Assembly: GCA_025060695.1 (NCBI GenBank)
Contig: JANXBH010000004.1
Coordinates: forward strand, 18,734-82,733
Direction of reading: 5' to 3'
Origin: Caldifarciminota bacterium
GTDB lineage: Bacteria; Hydrothermota; Hydrothermia; LBFQ01; DSFT01
Length of the DNA stretch: 64,000 nt
The notes below the pieces were generated by a model. It was not told the DNA's origin. It saw nothing but the letters and a program-made list of their open reading frames with translations, and searched no databases. The stretch's first letter is position 1; the number at the start of each line of letters is the position of its first letter. This document shows, in pieces, positions 27,275 through 36,188 of this stretch. Made by a program: the position numbers and the translations under genes.

Positions 27275-28290
27275 ATAAAAATTTAAAAAGCTTTACATTA
27301 AGACAACTTGGAGAAATTGTAGAAAAGCCATACAATAGTATTCAAATATATAGATGGATATGGAAAAAAGGAGTAGATAGAATTGAAGAATTTAGCGATA
27401 TTTCAAAGAGATTAAGAAAAAAGCTAATAGATGAGGGATATTTTGTAGGAAATATAGGGGAAAAATTTAGAATAAATTCAAGTGATGGAAGTGTCAAGTT
27501 CGTATTTGAAGATGGATACGAAGCGGTATATATGCCTGAAAAAAATAGAAATACGGTCTGTGTTTCAAGTCAACTTGGATGTAATTTAAAATGTAAATTT
27601 TGTGCAACCGGACTTTTAGGTTTTAGAAGAAATTTAATGGCATGGGAAATAGCAGACCAAGTCTTACAAATTTCAAAGAAACTAAATAAAAAAATTACTA
27701 ATGTAGTTTTTATGGGAATGGGAGAGCCACTTTTAAATTTTGAAAATGTAAAACAAGCAATAAGAATCATGACATCGCATATAGGATTAAATATAGGTGC
27801 AAAACACATTACTATTTCAACAAGCGGAATAGTTCCAAAGATTTACGAACTTGCAAATTTTGATAGAAGAGTAAAATTAGCAATATCACTCCACTCTGCA
27901 ATAGAAGAAAAAAGAATAAAAATTATGCCAATAGCAAAAGCTTATAGTCTTAGAGAAATTAAAGAAGCACTAATTTACTACTTAGAAAAACAAAGATTGA
28001 GAATAACTATTGAATACATACACTTAAAAGGATTTAATGACACAGATGAAGACATTTACGAACTAAGGAAATTTATTAGAGGTATTGATTGTAAAATTAA
28101 TATAATTCCTTATAACAAAGTTGATTATTTTGACTGGGAGGCACCAAATGAGGAAGATGTTTATAATTTTTACGATAAATTAAAGAAAATATTAGATAAT
28201 GTAGTAATTACGATTAGATGGTCTAAAGGAAGAGATATTTATGGAGCATGTGGACAGCTTGGATATCAGCTCGTTCATAACGCAAAATGA
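27271..28290 (+). CDS. rlmN: 23S rRNA (adenine-2503-C2)-methyltransferase RlmN
   Basis: RlmN is a radical SAM enzyme that methylates A2503 of 23S rRNA and A37 of some tRNAs. The 339-aa protein has the cluster motif CNLKCKFC, the VFMGMGEPLLNFENV and ISTSGIVP segments, and the C-terminal catalytic Cys in GACGQLGYQL. Cys in the CVSSQLGC segment fits the family. Its end overlaps the start of tilS by 50 bp in another frame. Confidence 0.96.
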   Translation: MNKNLKSFTLRQLGEIVEKPYNSIQIYRWIWKKGVDRIEEFSDISKRLRKKLIDEGYFVGNIGEKFRINSSDGSVKFVFEDGYEAVYMPEKNRNTVCVSSQLGCNLKCKFCATGLLGFRRNLMAWEIADQVLQISKKLNKKITNVVFMGMGEPLLNFENVKQAIRIMTSHIGLNIGAKHITISTSGIVPKIYELANFDRRVKLAISLHSAIEEKRIKIMPIAKAYSLREIKEALIYYLEKQRLRITIEYIHLKGFNDTDEDIYELRKFIRGIDCKINIIPYNKVDYFDWEAPNEEDVYNFYDKLKKILDNVVITIRWSKGRDIYGACGQLGYQLVHNAK

Positions 28291-29560
28291 TAAAATACTA
28301 ATAGCATTCTCCGGTGGTCCTGATTCAGTATTTTTAGTAAAGAAACTATTGGAACTAAAAGAAAAAATAAATTTTGAAATAGGTATATGCTATATAAATC
28401 ACATGTTAAGAAACGAGGCATACGAAGAAGAAATATGGATAAGAAATTTTGCAAAAAACTACAACTTAAAGTGCTATATAAAAAGAGCGAATGTTTTAGA
28501 ATATTCTAAAAAGAAAAAAATCTCAATAGAAACTGCAGGTAGGATTTTAAGATATAAAATTTTAAAAAAAATTTCAAAAAGAGAAAATTACAATAAAATT
28601 GCAACTGCTCATCATTTAGATGATGCATTTGAAACTTTCATATTAAATAGTATCAGAGGAAGTGGAATTTTAGGAATACTGCTAAAACCAAGAAGAAAAA
28701 ATATTATAAGACCTATAATGTTATACTCAAAGCATGAGATACTAAGCTCACTATCCCCCAGTGAATACTTAATAGATAAAACCAACTTTGAAATTCACTA
28801 CTCAAGAAATTATATAAGAAACGAAGTAGTTAGTAAAATTAGAGAAAAATTCCCTAATTACATATTTGGCTTTAGAAAGACCTATTTAAATTTATTAGCA
28901 ATATACAATAGGATTGAGAGTGAAATGAAGAAAATTTACAAAAACTCTATAGTTTTTAGTTCAAGGGATATAAAGGTTTTTAAGAGAAAAGAATTCCTAT
29001 CTTTAAATAGCGAAAAAGTAAAAACTTTCTTTTCAAAAATTATAAAAGAACCAAAGTATGAGCATTTGGAGAATATTTCAAAAATCATTAAAAGTGGAGG
29101 GAAAATTAATATTTCTAAAAACTACTTTTTTGAAGTAAGAGAAAAAATCATAGGAATATACAAAAAACCCTTAGCTTTTAGATATTTAATTTACATATAT
29201 CCAAAGGAACAAATAATTTACTTAGATGAACTTAACATAAATGTAAGCATATCCGAAAAACCAGTTATAAAGGAATTTACACTAAACTTCGACCTATATA
29301 AGATATCTTCACCTATAGTAATTAGAAAAAGGAAAAAGGGAGATAGAGTTGGAAATAAGAAATTAAAAGAAATACTTATAAACTATAAGGTGCCGAATTT
29401 TTTAAAAGACTTCTTGCCAGTAGTTCAAAAAGAAGATAGAATTATTTTAGCAATAGAACCCTATGTTGAAAATGCAAGAAGATATCTTATAATTGAATTC
29501 TTATTTAAAAAGAATTATACGGAACTATTTAGGGAAATTTTTAAAGCGTCAATTACATAA
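28241..29560 (+). CDS. tilS: tRNA(Ile)-lysidine synthase TilS
   Basis: TilS converts C34 of the CAT-anticodon tRNA-Ile to lysidine so that it reads AUA. The 439-aa protein has the PP-loop IAFSGGPDSVF, YINHMLRNEAYEEE, the TAHHLDDAFETFILN segment, and C-terminal TilS domains (IRKRKKGDRVG). The 50-bp overlap with rlmN is long; GTG 28250 or TTG 28259 are alternative starts. Its last 46 bp overlap the convergent aminotransferase gene. One of the CAT tRNAs (15895) could be its substrate. Confidence 0.94.
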   Translation: MEHVDSLDISSFITQNDKILIAFSGGPDSVFLVKKLLELKEKINFEIGICYINHMLRNEAYEEEIWIRNFAKNYNLKCYIKRANVLEYSKKKKISIETAGRILRYKILKKISKRENYNKIATAHHLDDAFETFILNSIRGSGILGILLKPRRKNIIRPIMLYSKHEILSSLSPSEYLIDKTNFEIHYSRNYIRNEVVSKIREKFPNYIFGFRKTYLNLLAIYNRIESEMKKIYKNSIVFSSRDIKVFKRKEFLSLNSEKVKTFFSKIIKEPKYEHLENISKIIKSGGKINISKNYFFEVREKIIGIYKKPLAFRYLIYIYPKEQIIYLDELNINVSISEKPVIKEFTLNFDLYKISSPIVIRKRKKGDRVGNKKLKEILINYKVPNFLKDFLPVVQKEDRIILAIEPYVENARRYLIIEFLFKKNYTELFREIFKASIT

Positions 29561-30630
29561 GACATATCTTCATTACTCATACTTGGATAAAAAGGCAAAC
29601 TTAAAGCATGCTCCGATATCCAAAGAGCATTTTTAAATTCGCTTTTATTGTATTTAAAATTTTCTCTATAAAACTTTAAAAGTGGTATAGGTTTTGGATA
29701 ATGAATTGAAACTTCTACTTGCATATCATTTAGTTTCTTTATTATTTCATTTCTATTTTCTATGAAAATTATAAAAAGATGATATGCACTCTTACCATAT
29801 ATTTTGGGCATTTTAATAGAAAGTTTTTCAAGTTCACCTTTATATTTTTCATAAATTTGCCTTCTTCTTTCCCATAGTTTATCAATCCTTTTTAATTGTG
29901 AAATAAGCATTGCACTTTGAAAATTTGTTAAGTTGTATTTCCAACCAAGTAGCTCCATATCATATAGAATCTTATCCTTTCTCCTATCTAACCCATGAAG
30001 TCTTAGTAATTTTAATTTATCAAGATAATTACTATCATTAAAAACAATTGCACCCCCCTCTCCACAAGTTATATTTTTAGTTGCATAAAAGCTAAAGCAA
30101 GCAAAATCACCAAAGCCCGGTTTATATCCATCACGTTCCCCCTCTATACAATGAGCACTATCTTCAATAAGATAAAATCCATATTTTTCCTTTAAATACA
30201 ATAAATCCTTCGGAGATACCATTTGACCATATAAATGAACTACTATTACCACCCTAATCTTACTATCCTTTTTTAATTTATCCTCTAACATGTTTAAATC
30301 TATTAAACCTGTTTCTCTATCTACGTCTACAAAAACTATTTCCCTTTTAGCCATTAAAACAGCGTTAGCAGTTGCCATAAATGACATTGCAGGAACTATC
30401 ACTTTTTCATCCGGTTTTAAGTTTAGAGCTAATATTGAAAGATGTAATCCAGCAGTACAGCTATTAACAGTTAAACAATAATTTACGCCTAAATATTTGG
30501 AAAACATACTTTCAAATTCTTCGTTTTTTTCTGCTGTTGTTAAATTCGGAGAATTTAGAACTTTTACTACTTCTTGAATATCTTCTTCATTTAGAGAATG
30601 TCTATAGAATGGAACTTTATAGCTTCTCAC
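29515..30630 (-). CDS. DegT/DnrJ/EryC1/StrS family PLP aminotransferase
   Basis: These enzymes transaminate keto-sugars for surface glycans. The 371-aa protein has TVNSCTAGLHLSI (PLP phosphate site), VDVDRETGLID, the Asp in LIEDSAHCIEG, the Schiff-base lysine in FSFYATKNITCGEGG, and AMLISQLKRID. It is last in an operon after a secreted protein and a HIT protein. No other sugar-nucleotide genes are in this operon; ugd and manC lie 6-11 kb away. Confidence 0.93.
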   Translation of the reverse strand: MRSYKVPFYRHSLNEEDIQEVVKVLNSPNLTTAEKNEEFESMFSKYLGVNYCLTVNSCTAGLHLSILALNLKPDEKVIVPAMSFMATANAVLMAKREIVFVDVDRETGLIDLNMLEDKLKKDSKIRVVIVVHLYGQMVSPKDLLYLKEKYGFYLIEDSAHCIEGERDGYKPGFGDFACFSFYATKNITCGEGGAIVFNDSNYLDKLKLLRLHGLDRRKDKILYDMELLGWKYNLTNFQSAMLISQLKRIDKLWERRRQIYEKYKGELEKLSIKMPKIYGKSAYHLFIIFIENRNEIIKKLNDMQVEVSIHYPKPIPLLKFYRENFKYNKSEFKNALWISEHALSLPFYPSMSNEDMSYVIDALKISLNSSV

Positions 30631-31105
30631 TTAGCTTTTTCTTTAGCTTATTATAAGTATCTTCTAAGCCTTCAGGTATTACTTTAGTATTTGATATAAT
30701 TGGCATAAAGTTCGTATCACCTGACCACCTTGGAACTACATGAATATGTATGTGCTCTTCAATACCTGCACCTGCTATTTTTCCAAGATTCATTCCTATA
30801 TTAAATCCATGAGGCTTATATACACTTTCAAGAATTCTAATAGATAAATCCAAAAGTCCTGTAATATCAATCCACTCATCATTATTTAAATCACTTATCT
30901 TAGAAGTATGCTTATATGGTGCAACCATGACATGACCTGTATTATATGGAAATAAGTTCAATATAATAAAAGCATACCTTGACTTATATAAAACTAAATT
31001 TTCTACTGATGGTTCTTCTTTTGATTTTTCACAAAATATACACTTGTTTTGACTATTCACACTTTCAATATATTTGAATCTCCAAGGTGCCCATAGTATA
31101 TACAT
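30617..31105 (-). CDS. HIT family nucleotide hydrolase/phosphorylase
   Basis: The 162-aa protein has the AP4A-phosphorylase-like HIT signature: N-terminal WAPWRFKYI, a zinc-type CIFC pair, NLFPYNTGHVMVAPYKH, and the catalytic triad EEHIHIHVVPRW followed by GDTNFMP. Such enzymes split diadenosine polyphosphates or nucleotidyl adducts. Its ATG overlaps the stop of the secreted-protein gene, and it overlaps the aminotransferase gene by 14 bp. Confidence 0.93.
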   Translation of the reverse strand: MYILWAPWRFKYIESVNSQNKCIFCEKSKEEPSVENLVLYKSRYAFIILNLFPYNTGHVMVAPYKHTSKISDLNNDEWIDITGLLDLSIRILESVYKPHGFNIGMNLGKIAGAGIEEHIHIHVVPRWSGDTNFMPIISNTKVIPEGLEDTYNKLKKKLSEKL

Positions 31106-33255
31106 TACCTTGGTCTTATTCTAAAAACCACTTTATTTCTTGTTTTACCATTAACAGTAATTGCAACTAAGTAAATACCAGGTTTTAACTTGGAAGTATT
31201 GTAAAATACTAATCCCTTTTTCGTTGTATAATTTCTCTCGTAGTATATTCTATCTATGTATCTTCCCACATCATCATATAGATAGATATAAATGTTATCA
31301 CTTTCGTCTTTAATATTAAACGCAAAGTGAAGTATTTCTCCCTTTGCAAGGTCTTTCTTATTTACAACAATTTCATCACTATCAGTTATATAAATATCAT
31401 TTTCCTTACCAGGTGTACCATTTATAGTTGCAGATGGTCCCCAAGCACTTCTTGTCCAGCCCCTCTCATCTTTACTTACTCTAATAGTCGTATAAGGATG
31501 TCTTCCTCCCCAATATGAATCGTACCATAGTGAATCCACCGCAAAACCCATCTCAGTAGATATAACCATAGGTTGTTGAGAATTTAAGTAGGTCCACTTT
31601 GGAAGCGCAATGCAATTACTTAAGTTATATCTTTGACAGATATTATTTTGAAAAGTATCGTATACAAAAACAAAAATACCATTTGGCTCCAATTCAATAT
31701 TCGGAAAGACAGAACTTGTATAGATATTAACACCAGAATAACTCTTTACAAATAAATTTCCAATATTTACCTTATAGGGACAGAAATTCTTAATTTCTAT
31801 AAATTCTTCAACTGTTGGAAAATCATCAAATTCATTTATAAGAACACAGCTAAAGCCGTTAGGATATGGAAGTCTAAACTTAATTAAATTTGTATCATTG
31901 TTATATACTATGCCAAGAACAGCGTTATAAAAGCCCCTCTCTAAACTATTTAGTCTAATCATAAATTGAAAGCTATCAACATTAAAAATAGTAGTATCAA
32001 AATTCAAATTAGATACAGAAAATAAGAGTTTTACGTCGGAATTTGGATTAAACTTTTTTCTAAACTTAAATGTTATACCATCACCGTACCCATAGTTTAT
32101 CTTTTCAAGTCTATATGGAAAGTCATGGATATACACACTATCAGCATATATTCTATACTCTCCAAATTCATATACCAAAACTCCCCACACTGAAACAATA
32201 TCATTTTCCTGCAAGTTTTGAACGTTATATTTTGATAAGTATGCACTTAAATTACCGTTTTTTATAGTATACCTATAATTATGAGAAGCATCCACTATAA
32301 CAGCTTTTCTTATGAAAATATATACACCTTCATATCTTTCGGCAGTAGTTGGACTTGAAGAACTAATAGAGTCAGTTATAAGTGTATCAACTTTAAATGA
32401 AACATTCTGAGAAATAACTTGAATATTTGGATTTGTAATCTCAGTATATTTGTAGTATTCTTTCACTACACCACTAACTATGACTGAATCTCCTTTAGAA
32501 TACCCTGCAATATTTGTAGTATAAACATAAATTCCAGAATAAGGACCACCGTTTTTCATTTTAATGTGAAAACCTCTTCCATTATATTTACCCACTTCAG
32601 CAATAATACCTGTTGTAGTTATCGTTTGCCCAGAAAATATAGAACTATCAGTATTTGGATAAACAGCTTTTTGAATACTATCTATCGGAATATATGAAGG
32701 AGGAGGATTTCCTTGTTTTATACCAACGAAAATAGAGTCTATATTGAAATATGAATTAGAACTAACAGTTGCATTTGTATTATCTATGAATATCCATCTT
32801 ATGTATATAGATAAGTTTTGATATGAGGAGACATCAAATTGAACCTTTTTATTCTGATTATTTGCATTTGTAAAGAGTGTAGTTGAATCCCATACTATGA
32901 GGTTATTCCAATTATTTCCATCTGTTGATATTTGAACTTTTATGGTATCAGTGCTCCTAAACCTCGTATCAAACTGACCTCCAACCGATGGAAGTCTATA
33001 GTAAAATGAAAAAACTATGGTATCATATGGATTTACTGAAGGTAAATTTATTAATGGTGTTTGAAGTATTGCAGTTCCCACTTCAGATGATGTTTGTGCT
33101 ATTTGAATACCTGCAGATGCACTACCAAAAACTACTCCGCTTGTTCTTCTTACCCACTTTGTATTTCTTGTTCCTACATTTTGCCAATTAGAAGGTGGAA
33201 AATTGGGAGATTCAAAGTCTTCATAAAAAAATTGAAAAACAAAAATTGTTAGCAT
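31105..33255 (-). CDS. Secreted multidomain protein with OB fold and T9SS-like C-terminus
   Basis: The 716-aa protein begins MLTIFVFQ and then directly a choice-of-anchor/MAM-like beta-sandwich (FYEDFESPNFPPSNWQ; to about residue 180). An OB-fold domain (about 195-375; TTGIIAEVGKYNGRGFHI, GIYVYTTNIAGY) and a lamin-tail-like domain (about 465-610; VLINEFDDFPTVEEFIEIKN) follow. The C-terminal strands (YDDVGRYIDRIYY, LKPGIYLVAITVNG) look like a Por/T9SS sorting domain. The stop codon just upstream of the start excludes a longer signal peptide. It heads an operon with the HIT and DegT genes. No catalytic domain is visible. Confidence 0.8.
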   Translation of the reverse strand: MLTIFVFQFFYEDFESPNFPPSNWQNVGTRNTKWVRRTSGVVFGSASAGIQIAQTSSEVGTAILQTPLINLPSVNPYDTIVFSFYYRLPSVGGQFDTRFRSTDTIKVQISTDGNNWNNLIVWDSTTLFTNANNQNKKVQFDVSSYQNLSIYIRWIFIDNTNATVSSNSYFNIDSIFVGIKQGNPPPSYIPIDSIQKAVYPNTDSSIFSGQTITTTGIIAEVGKYNGRGFHIKMKNGGPYSGIYVYTTNIAGYSKGDSVIVSGVVKEYYKYTEITNPNIQVISQNVSFKVDTLITDSISSSSPTTAERYEGVYIFIRKAVIVDASHNYRYTIKNGNLSAYLSKYNVQNLQENDIVSVWGVLVYEFGEYRIYADSVYIHDFPYRLEKINYGYGDGITFKFRKKFNPNSDVKLLFSVSNLNFDTTIFNVDSFQFMIRLNSLERGFYNAVLGIVYNNDTNLIKFRLPYPNGFSCVLINEFDDFPTVEEFIEIKNFCPYKVNIGNLFVKSYSGVNIYTSSVFPNIELEPNGIFVFVYDTFQNNICQRYNLSNCIALPKWTYLNSQQPMVISTEMGFAVDSLWYDSYWGGRHPYTTIRVSKDERGWTRSAWGPSATINGTPGKENDIYITDSDEIVVNKKDLAKGEILHFAFNIKDESDNIYIYLYDDVGRYIDRIYYERNYTTKKGLVFYNTSKLKPGIYLVAITVNGKTRNKVVFRIRPR

Positions 33256-33260
33256 ATCCT

Positions 33261-33271
33261 AAATTTTAAAG
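33261..33271 (-). promoter_or_regulatory. Leaderless-type promoter of the 716-aa secreted protein operon
   Basis: Minus-strand CTTTAAAATTT, with TAAAAT 7 nt before the ATG at 33255. Confidence 0.7.
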
Positions 33272-33285
33272 TAAATTAAATTTAG

Positions 33286-33296
33286 GTTTAAAATTT
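33286..33296 (+). promoter_or_regulatory. Leaderless-type promoter of fabD
   Basis: GTTTAAAATTT, with TAAAAT 8 nt before the ATG at 33303. Confidence 0.7.
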
Positions 33297-33302
33297 GTAA
33301 AT

Positions 33303-34184
33303 ATGAAAACAACCTTTATGTTCCCTGGACAAGGTTCTCAATATGTAGGCATGGGAAAGGAATTATATGATAATTACGATATTGCAAAAGAGGTCTTTAA
33401 GAAAGTAAAGAATATTTTAGGTGATAACTTTTTAGAAATGGTATTTTATGGTAGTAATGAAGAATTAACTAAAACGGAAAATGCACAGCCTGCTATATAT
33501 GCAGTATCAGTAGCTTCCTTAGAAGTAATAAGAGACAAAAATTTATATAGTGCGGATATTTGCTTTGGTCATAGTCTGGGAGAATTTACAGCTTTATATT
33601 GTTCGGGCGTATTTAGTTTTGAATATGGACTAAAACTAACAAGAATTAGAGGAGAGATTATGTCAAGTGCAAAAAAAGGTTCTATGGCAGCAGTAATTGG
33701 GTTAGATGAAACGAAATTAAAAGAAATAATCTCAAAATACGACAATTTGGTAATTGCAAACTACAACTCGCCTGAGCAACTTGTAATATCAGGAGATATT
33801 AATGAACTAAAAACAGTAGTAGAAGAAATTAAAAACCATGCAAAACGAGTAATTCAACTAAATGTATCGGGGGCATTCCATTCACCATTAATGGAAGAAG
33901 CATCAAGGGAATTTTCAAAATATATAAAAAAGGAAGAATTAAACGAACCCAAAATACCAATTATTTCAAATTCAACAGGAGAGATAGTATACAATTTAGA
34001 TAGTCTATATGAGGCACTAATTAAACAATTAAGAAGTCCCGTTCTATTTACAAAAATGGTAGATAATGCATTTAAGTTCGGTGTAAGAAAATTTATAGAA
34101 ATAGGACCTTCAAAAGTTCTTTCAGGATTAGTAAAAAGAATACTAAAAGACTATGAAATTGAGATACTTAATTTTGGTTCTTAG
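33303..34184 (+). CDS. fabD: Malonyl-CoA:ACP transacylase FabD
   Basis: FabD loads malonyl groups on acyl carrier protein for fatty-acid synthesis. The 293-aa protein has FMFPGQGSQYVGMGKE, the nucleophile Ser91 in GHSLGEF, the arginine-containing RIRGEIM, and the His in SGAFHSPLM. The next gene overlaps by 32 bp. With accA (57747) it shows that ordinary fatty acids are made alongside any ether lipids. Confidence 0.96.
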   Translation: MKTTFMFPGQGSQYVGMGKELYDNYDIAKEVFKKVKNILGDNFLEMVFYGSNEELTKTENAQPAIYAVSVASLEVIRDKNLYSADICFGHSLGEFTALYCSGVFSFEYGLKLTRIRGEIMSSAKKGSMAAVIGLDETKLKEIISKYDNLVIANYNSPEQLVISGDINELKTVVEEIKNHAKRVIQLNVSGAFHSPLMEEASREFSKYIKKEELNEPKIPIISNSTGEIVYNLDSLYEALIKQLRSPVLFTKMVDNAFKFGVRKFIEIGPSKVLSGLVKRILKDYEIEILNFGS

Positions 34185-35151
34185 TTTCATATCGTGTAGT
34201 GAAGACAATGAAGAGCCTAAGTATATAGAGAGTGATAAAATACTCATAGCATTTCAAAATACAAGGAAAGTATACTATTTTTTAGAAGATAGTCAAAAAT
34301 TCTACTTTCTATTCAATAGTGGAGATGTTCCTAATCAATTTATTTTAGGAAACAATGAAATTTTTCTAATAAACTCAGGAGGATTTACTGGCTCTCCATC
34401 AATACAAAGATACGACCTTAAAAACAATAGTTTAAGTACATTCCCACTGGATAATGCACTAAATCCGCTATTTGGTGTATACGATAATGAAAAAATATAC
34501 TTTACTGATTTTGGCAAATATTATTCCGAAAAAATTTACATTTTTAAGAACCAACTAATAGATAGTCTGGCAGTTTCAAATAGACCTATAGATATAAAAC
34601 TATGTGCTAATTTTTTAATAGTCTCTACAAATGGTATGAGAAGTGATTATTCATACGATACCATTTCCAAGGTTTTTAAAATTTCAAAGAATTTACAGAA
34701 AATAGACAGTCTAATAGTATTTCCAGGTGCTTCTAATATAGAAGTTATAGGAGATATTGTATTTTTGGTATCTACAGGTATATATAATCAAACACCTGCA
34801 AGGATTTATAAGATAGATTGCCTAAACTTTAAAAAAATTGACAGCATTACTATTTCAAGGAATATATATTCATCTGGTGTAAGCTCGGAATATTTAATTC
34901 TTGGTAGTTGGGACGGTTGGATCTATGTTCTAAATCATAACTTAACTATACTTGACAGTTTTAAAATTTCACATAGTATAAATTTCATACATAGTTTTGA
35001 AAACAAATTTTATATCGCAGTAAATGGATTCTCACATAACCCTAACTACTTGATTATTTATAGTCCTTTTGTAAAAGCAGATAGTTTTAAATTTTCAGAC
35101 GAGGACTTAGGAATAGGTCCTATATTTTATCTAAAACAGTTTATACAATAG
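34153..35151 (+). CDS. Beta-propeller-like lipoprotein
   Basis: The 332-aa protein has a short lipoprotein signal with lipobox SFISC (Cys15). Its mature part is a chain of four-stranded repeats (KILIAFQNTRKVYYFL, NEIFLINSGG, EKIYFTDFGKYY, EYLILGSWDGWIYVLN) resembling YncE/SMP-30-type propellers. The start lies inside fabD in another frame, so expression is probably coupled. Its final 21 bp overlap the convergent UbiA gene. No ligand or enzyme activity can be assigned. Confidence 0.8.
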   Translation: MKLRYLILVLSFISCSEDNEEPKYIESDKILIAFQNTRKVYYFLEDSQKFYFLFNSGDVPNQFILGNNEIFLINSGGFTGSPSIQRYDLKNNSLSTFPLDNALNPLFGVYDNEKIYFTDFGKYYSEKIYIFKNQLIDSLAVSNRPIDIKLCANFLIVSTNGMRSDYSYDTISKVFKISKNLQKIDSLIVFPGASNIEVIGDIVFLVSTGIYNQTPARIYKIDCLNFKKIDSITISRNIYSSGVSSEYLILGSWDGWIYVLNHNLTILDSFKISHSINFIHSFENKFYIAVNGFSHNPNYLIIYSPFVKADSFKFSDEDLGIGPIFYLKQFIQ

Positions 35152-36129
35152 TTCAAAGAACAAGCCAAGTATAAATAGATAACCAAACTTCTTATTATGG
35201 TCAAACGCAAAGGCTACATACCAAAGCGGCCAAGCGCTTTCAGGATAATTTTCAGGTCTCTCAGATGGTTTCGGCTTAAGATAGACCAATAGAACTCTAC
35301 TAAAGAACCAATATAAACCTAAAAGCGTGACTAACATCGTAAACTTGAAAAATCCAACCATCACCAGATAGACAACAAGAATATATTGAAGTAGCATTAT
35401 TATGATATTTATAATTCTCGCATTTTTCTCCCCTACTATTACAGGAAAAGTCCGAATACCCTTTGATTTATCCTCATGATATTTATCTATATGTTTTCCA
35501 AAGAGAACACTTGTAGCTCCAAGACTATATACAAAACTCATTAAAATAACACTTAAATTCCACTCATTTGCAACTACATAGTATCCACCACCAATCATCA
35601 AAGGTCCCCAAACTATCAAAACACTTGGCTCTCCAAGCCCAATATACTTTAAAGGATAAGTATAAAATAAAACAAAGAAAGAACCAATAAGAACAAGAAT
35701 AAGAGCAACTATACCTTTTGTAATAATAAAGTAAAGTGCCACCGCTAATGCCAAAATACCAGTAATAACAACATACTTTAAAAATTCATCCTTTGACATT
35801 AAACCATGCTCCAAAACATGCGGTCCATACTTCGCCCTAAAGTAATTATCTTTATCTACTCCCTTAATATAATCAGTATAGTCATTTAACATATTATTCA
35901 AAGCATGTGCCAAAACTAAACCTATAGTCAACATTACCCAGTCCAAGAGATTGAACTTATTATTTAAATAAGCAAGAATAGCAACTATAATAGCTGGAAT
36001 TATTGTAATTACGAACACTGCAGATCTTGTAAGAACTAACCATTTAGATATAAAATCGAGCTTCTGCCACTCCTCTTTTTCTATTCTTGGTATTACTTTA
36101 AGCGCTTTTATCCAAAATGTTATGTTCAT
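35131..36129 (-). CDS. UbiA-family prenyltransferase, MenA-like
   Basis: The 332-aa integral membrane protein has about nine hydrophobic helices and the two Asp-rich sites of the UbiA family, NNMLNDYTDYIKGVD and GKHIDKYHEDKSKGIRTFPVIVG. The second site and the overall length are closest to 1,4-dihydroxy-2-naphthoate prenyltransferases (menaquinone synthesis) and their uncharacterised relatives. It stands alone with its own leaderless-type promoter, without other men genes. An alternative role in archaeal-type lipid synthesis is less likely than for the UbiA protein at 48739. Confidence 0.85.
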   Translation of the reverse strand: MNITFWIKALKVIPRIEKEEWQKLDFISKWLVLTRSAVFVITIIPAIIVAILAYLNNKFNLLDWVMLTIGLVLAHALNNMLNDYTDYIKGVDKDNYFRAKYGPHVLEHGLMSKDEFLKYVVITGILALAVALYFIITKGIVALILVLIGSFFVLFYTYPLKYIGLGEPSVLIVWGPLMIGGGYYVVANEWNLSVILMSFVYSLGATSVLFGKHIDKYHEDKSKGIRTFPVIVGEKNARIINIIIMLLQYILVVYLVMVGFFKFTMLVTLLGLYWFFSRVLLVYLKPKPSERPENYPESAWPLWYVAFAFDHNKKFGYLFILGLFFELLYKLF

Positions 36130-36136
36130 ATTAATG

Positions 36137-36147
36137 AAATTTTAAAG
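36137..36147 (-). promoter_or_regulatory. Leaderless-type promoter of the MenA-like gene
   Basis: Minus-strand CTTTAAAATTT, with TAAAAT 9 nt before the ATG at 36129. Confidence 0.7.
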
Positions 36148-36173
36148 TTAAAAAATTTTTCAAAATATAGAAC

Positions 36174-36181
36174 TATAAAAT
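36174..36181 (+). promoter_or_regulatory. Promoter of ugd
   Basis: TATAAAAT ends 7 nt before the ATG at 36189. The overlapping GTG at 36186 would be only 4 nt away, so the ATG is favoured. Confidence 0.6.
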
Positions 36182-36188
36182 TTCAGTG

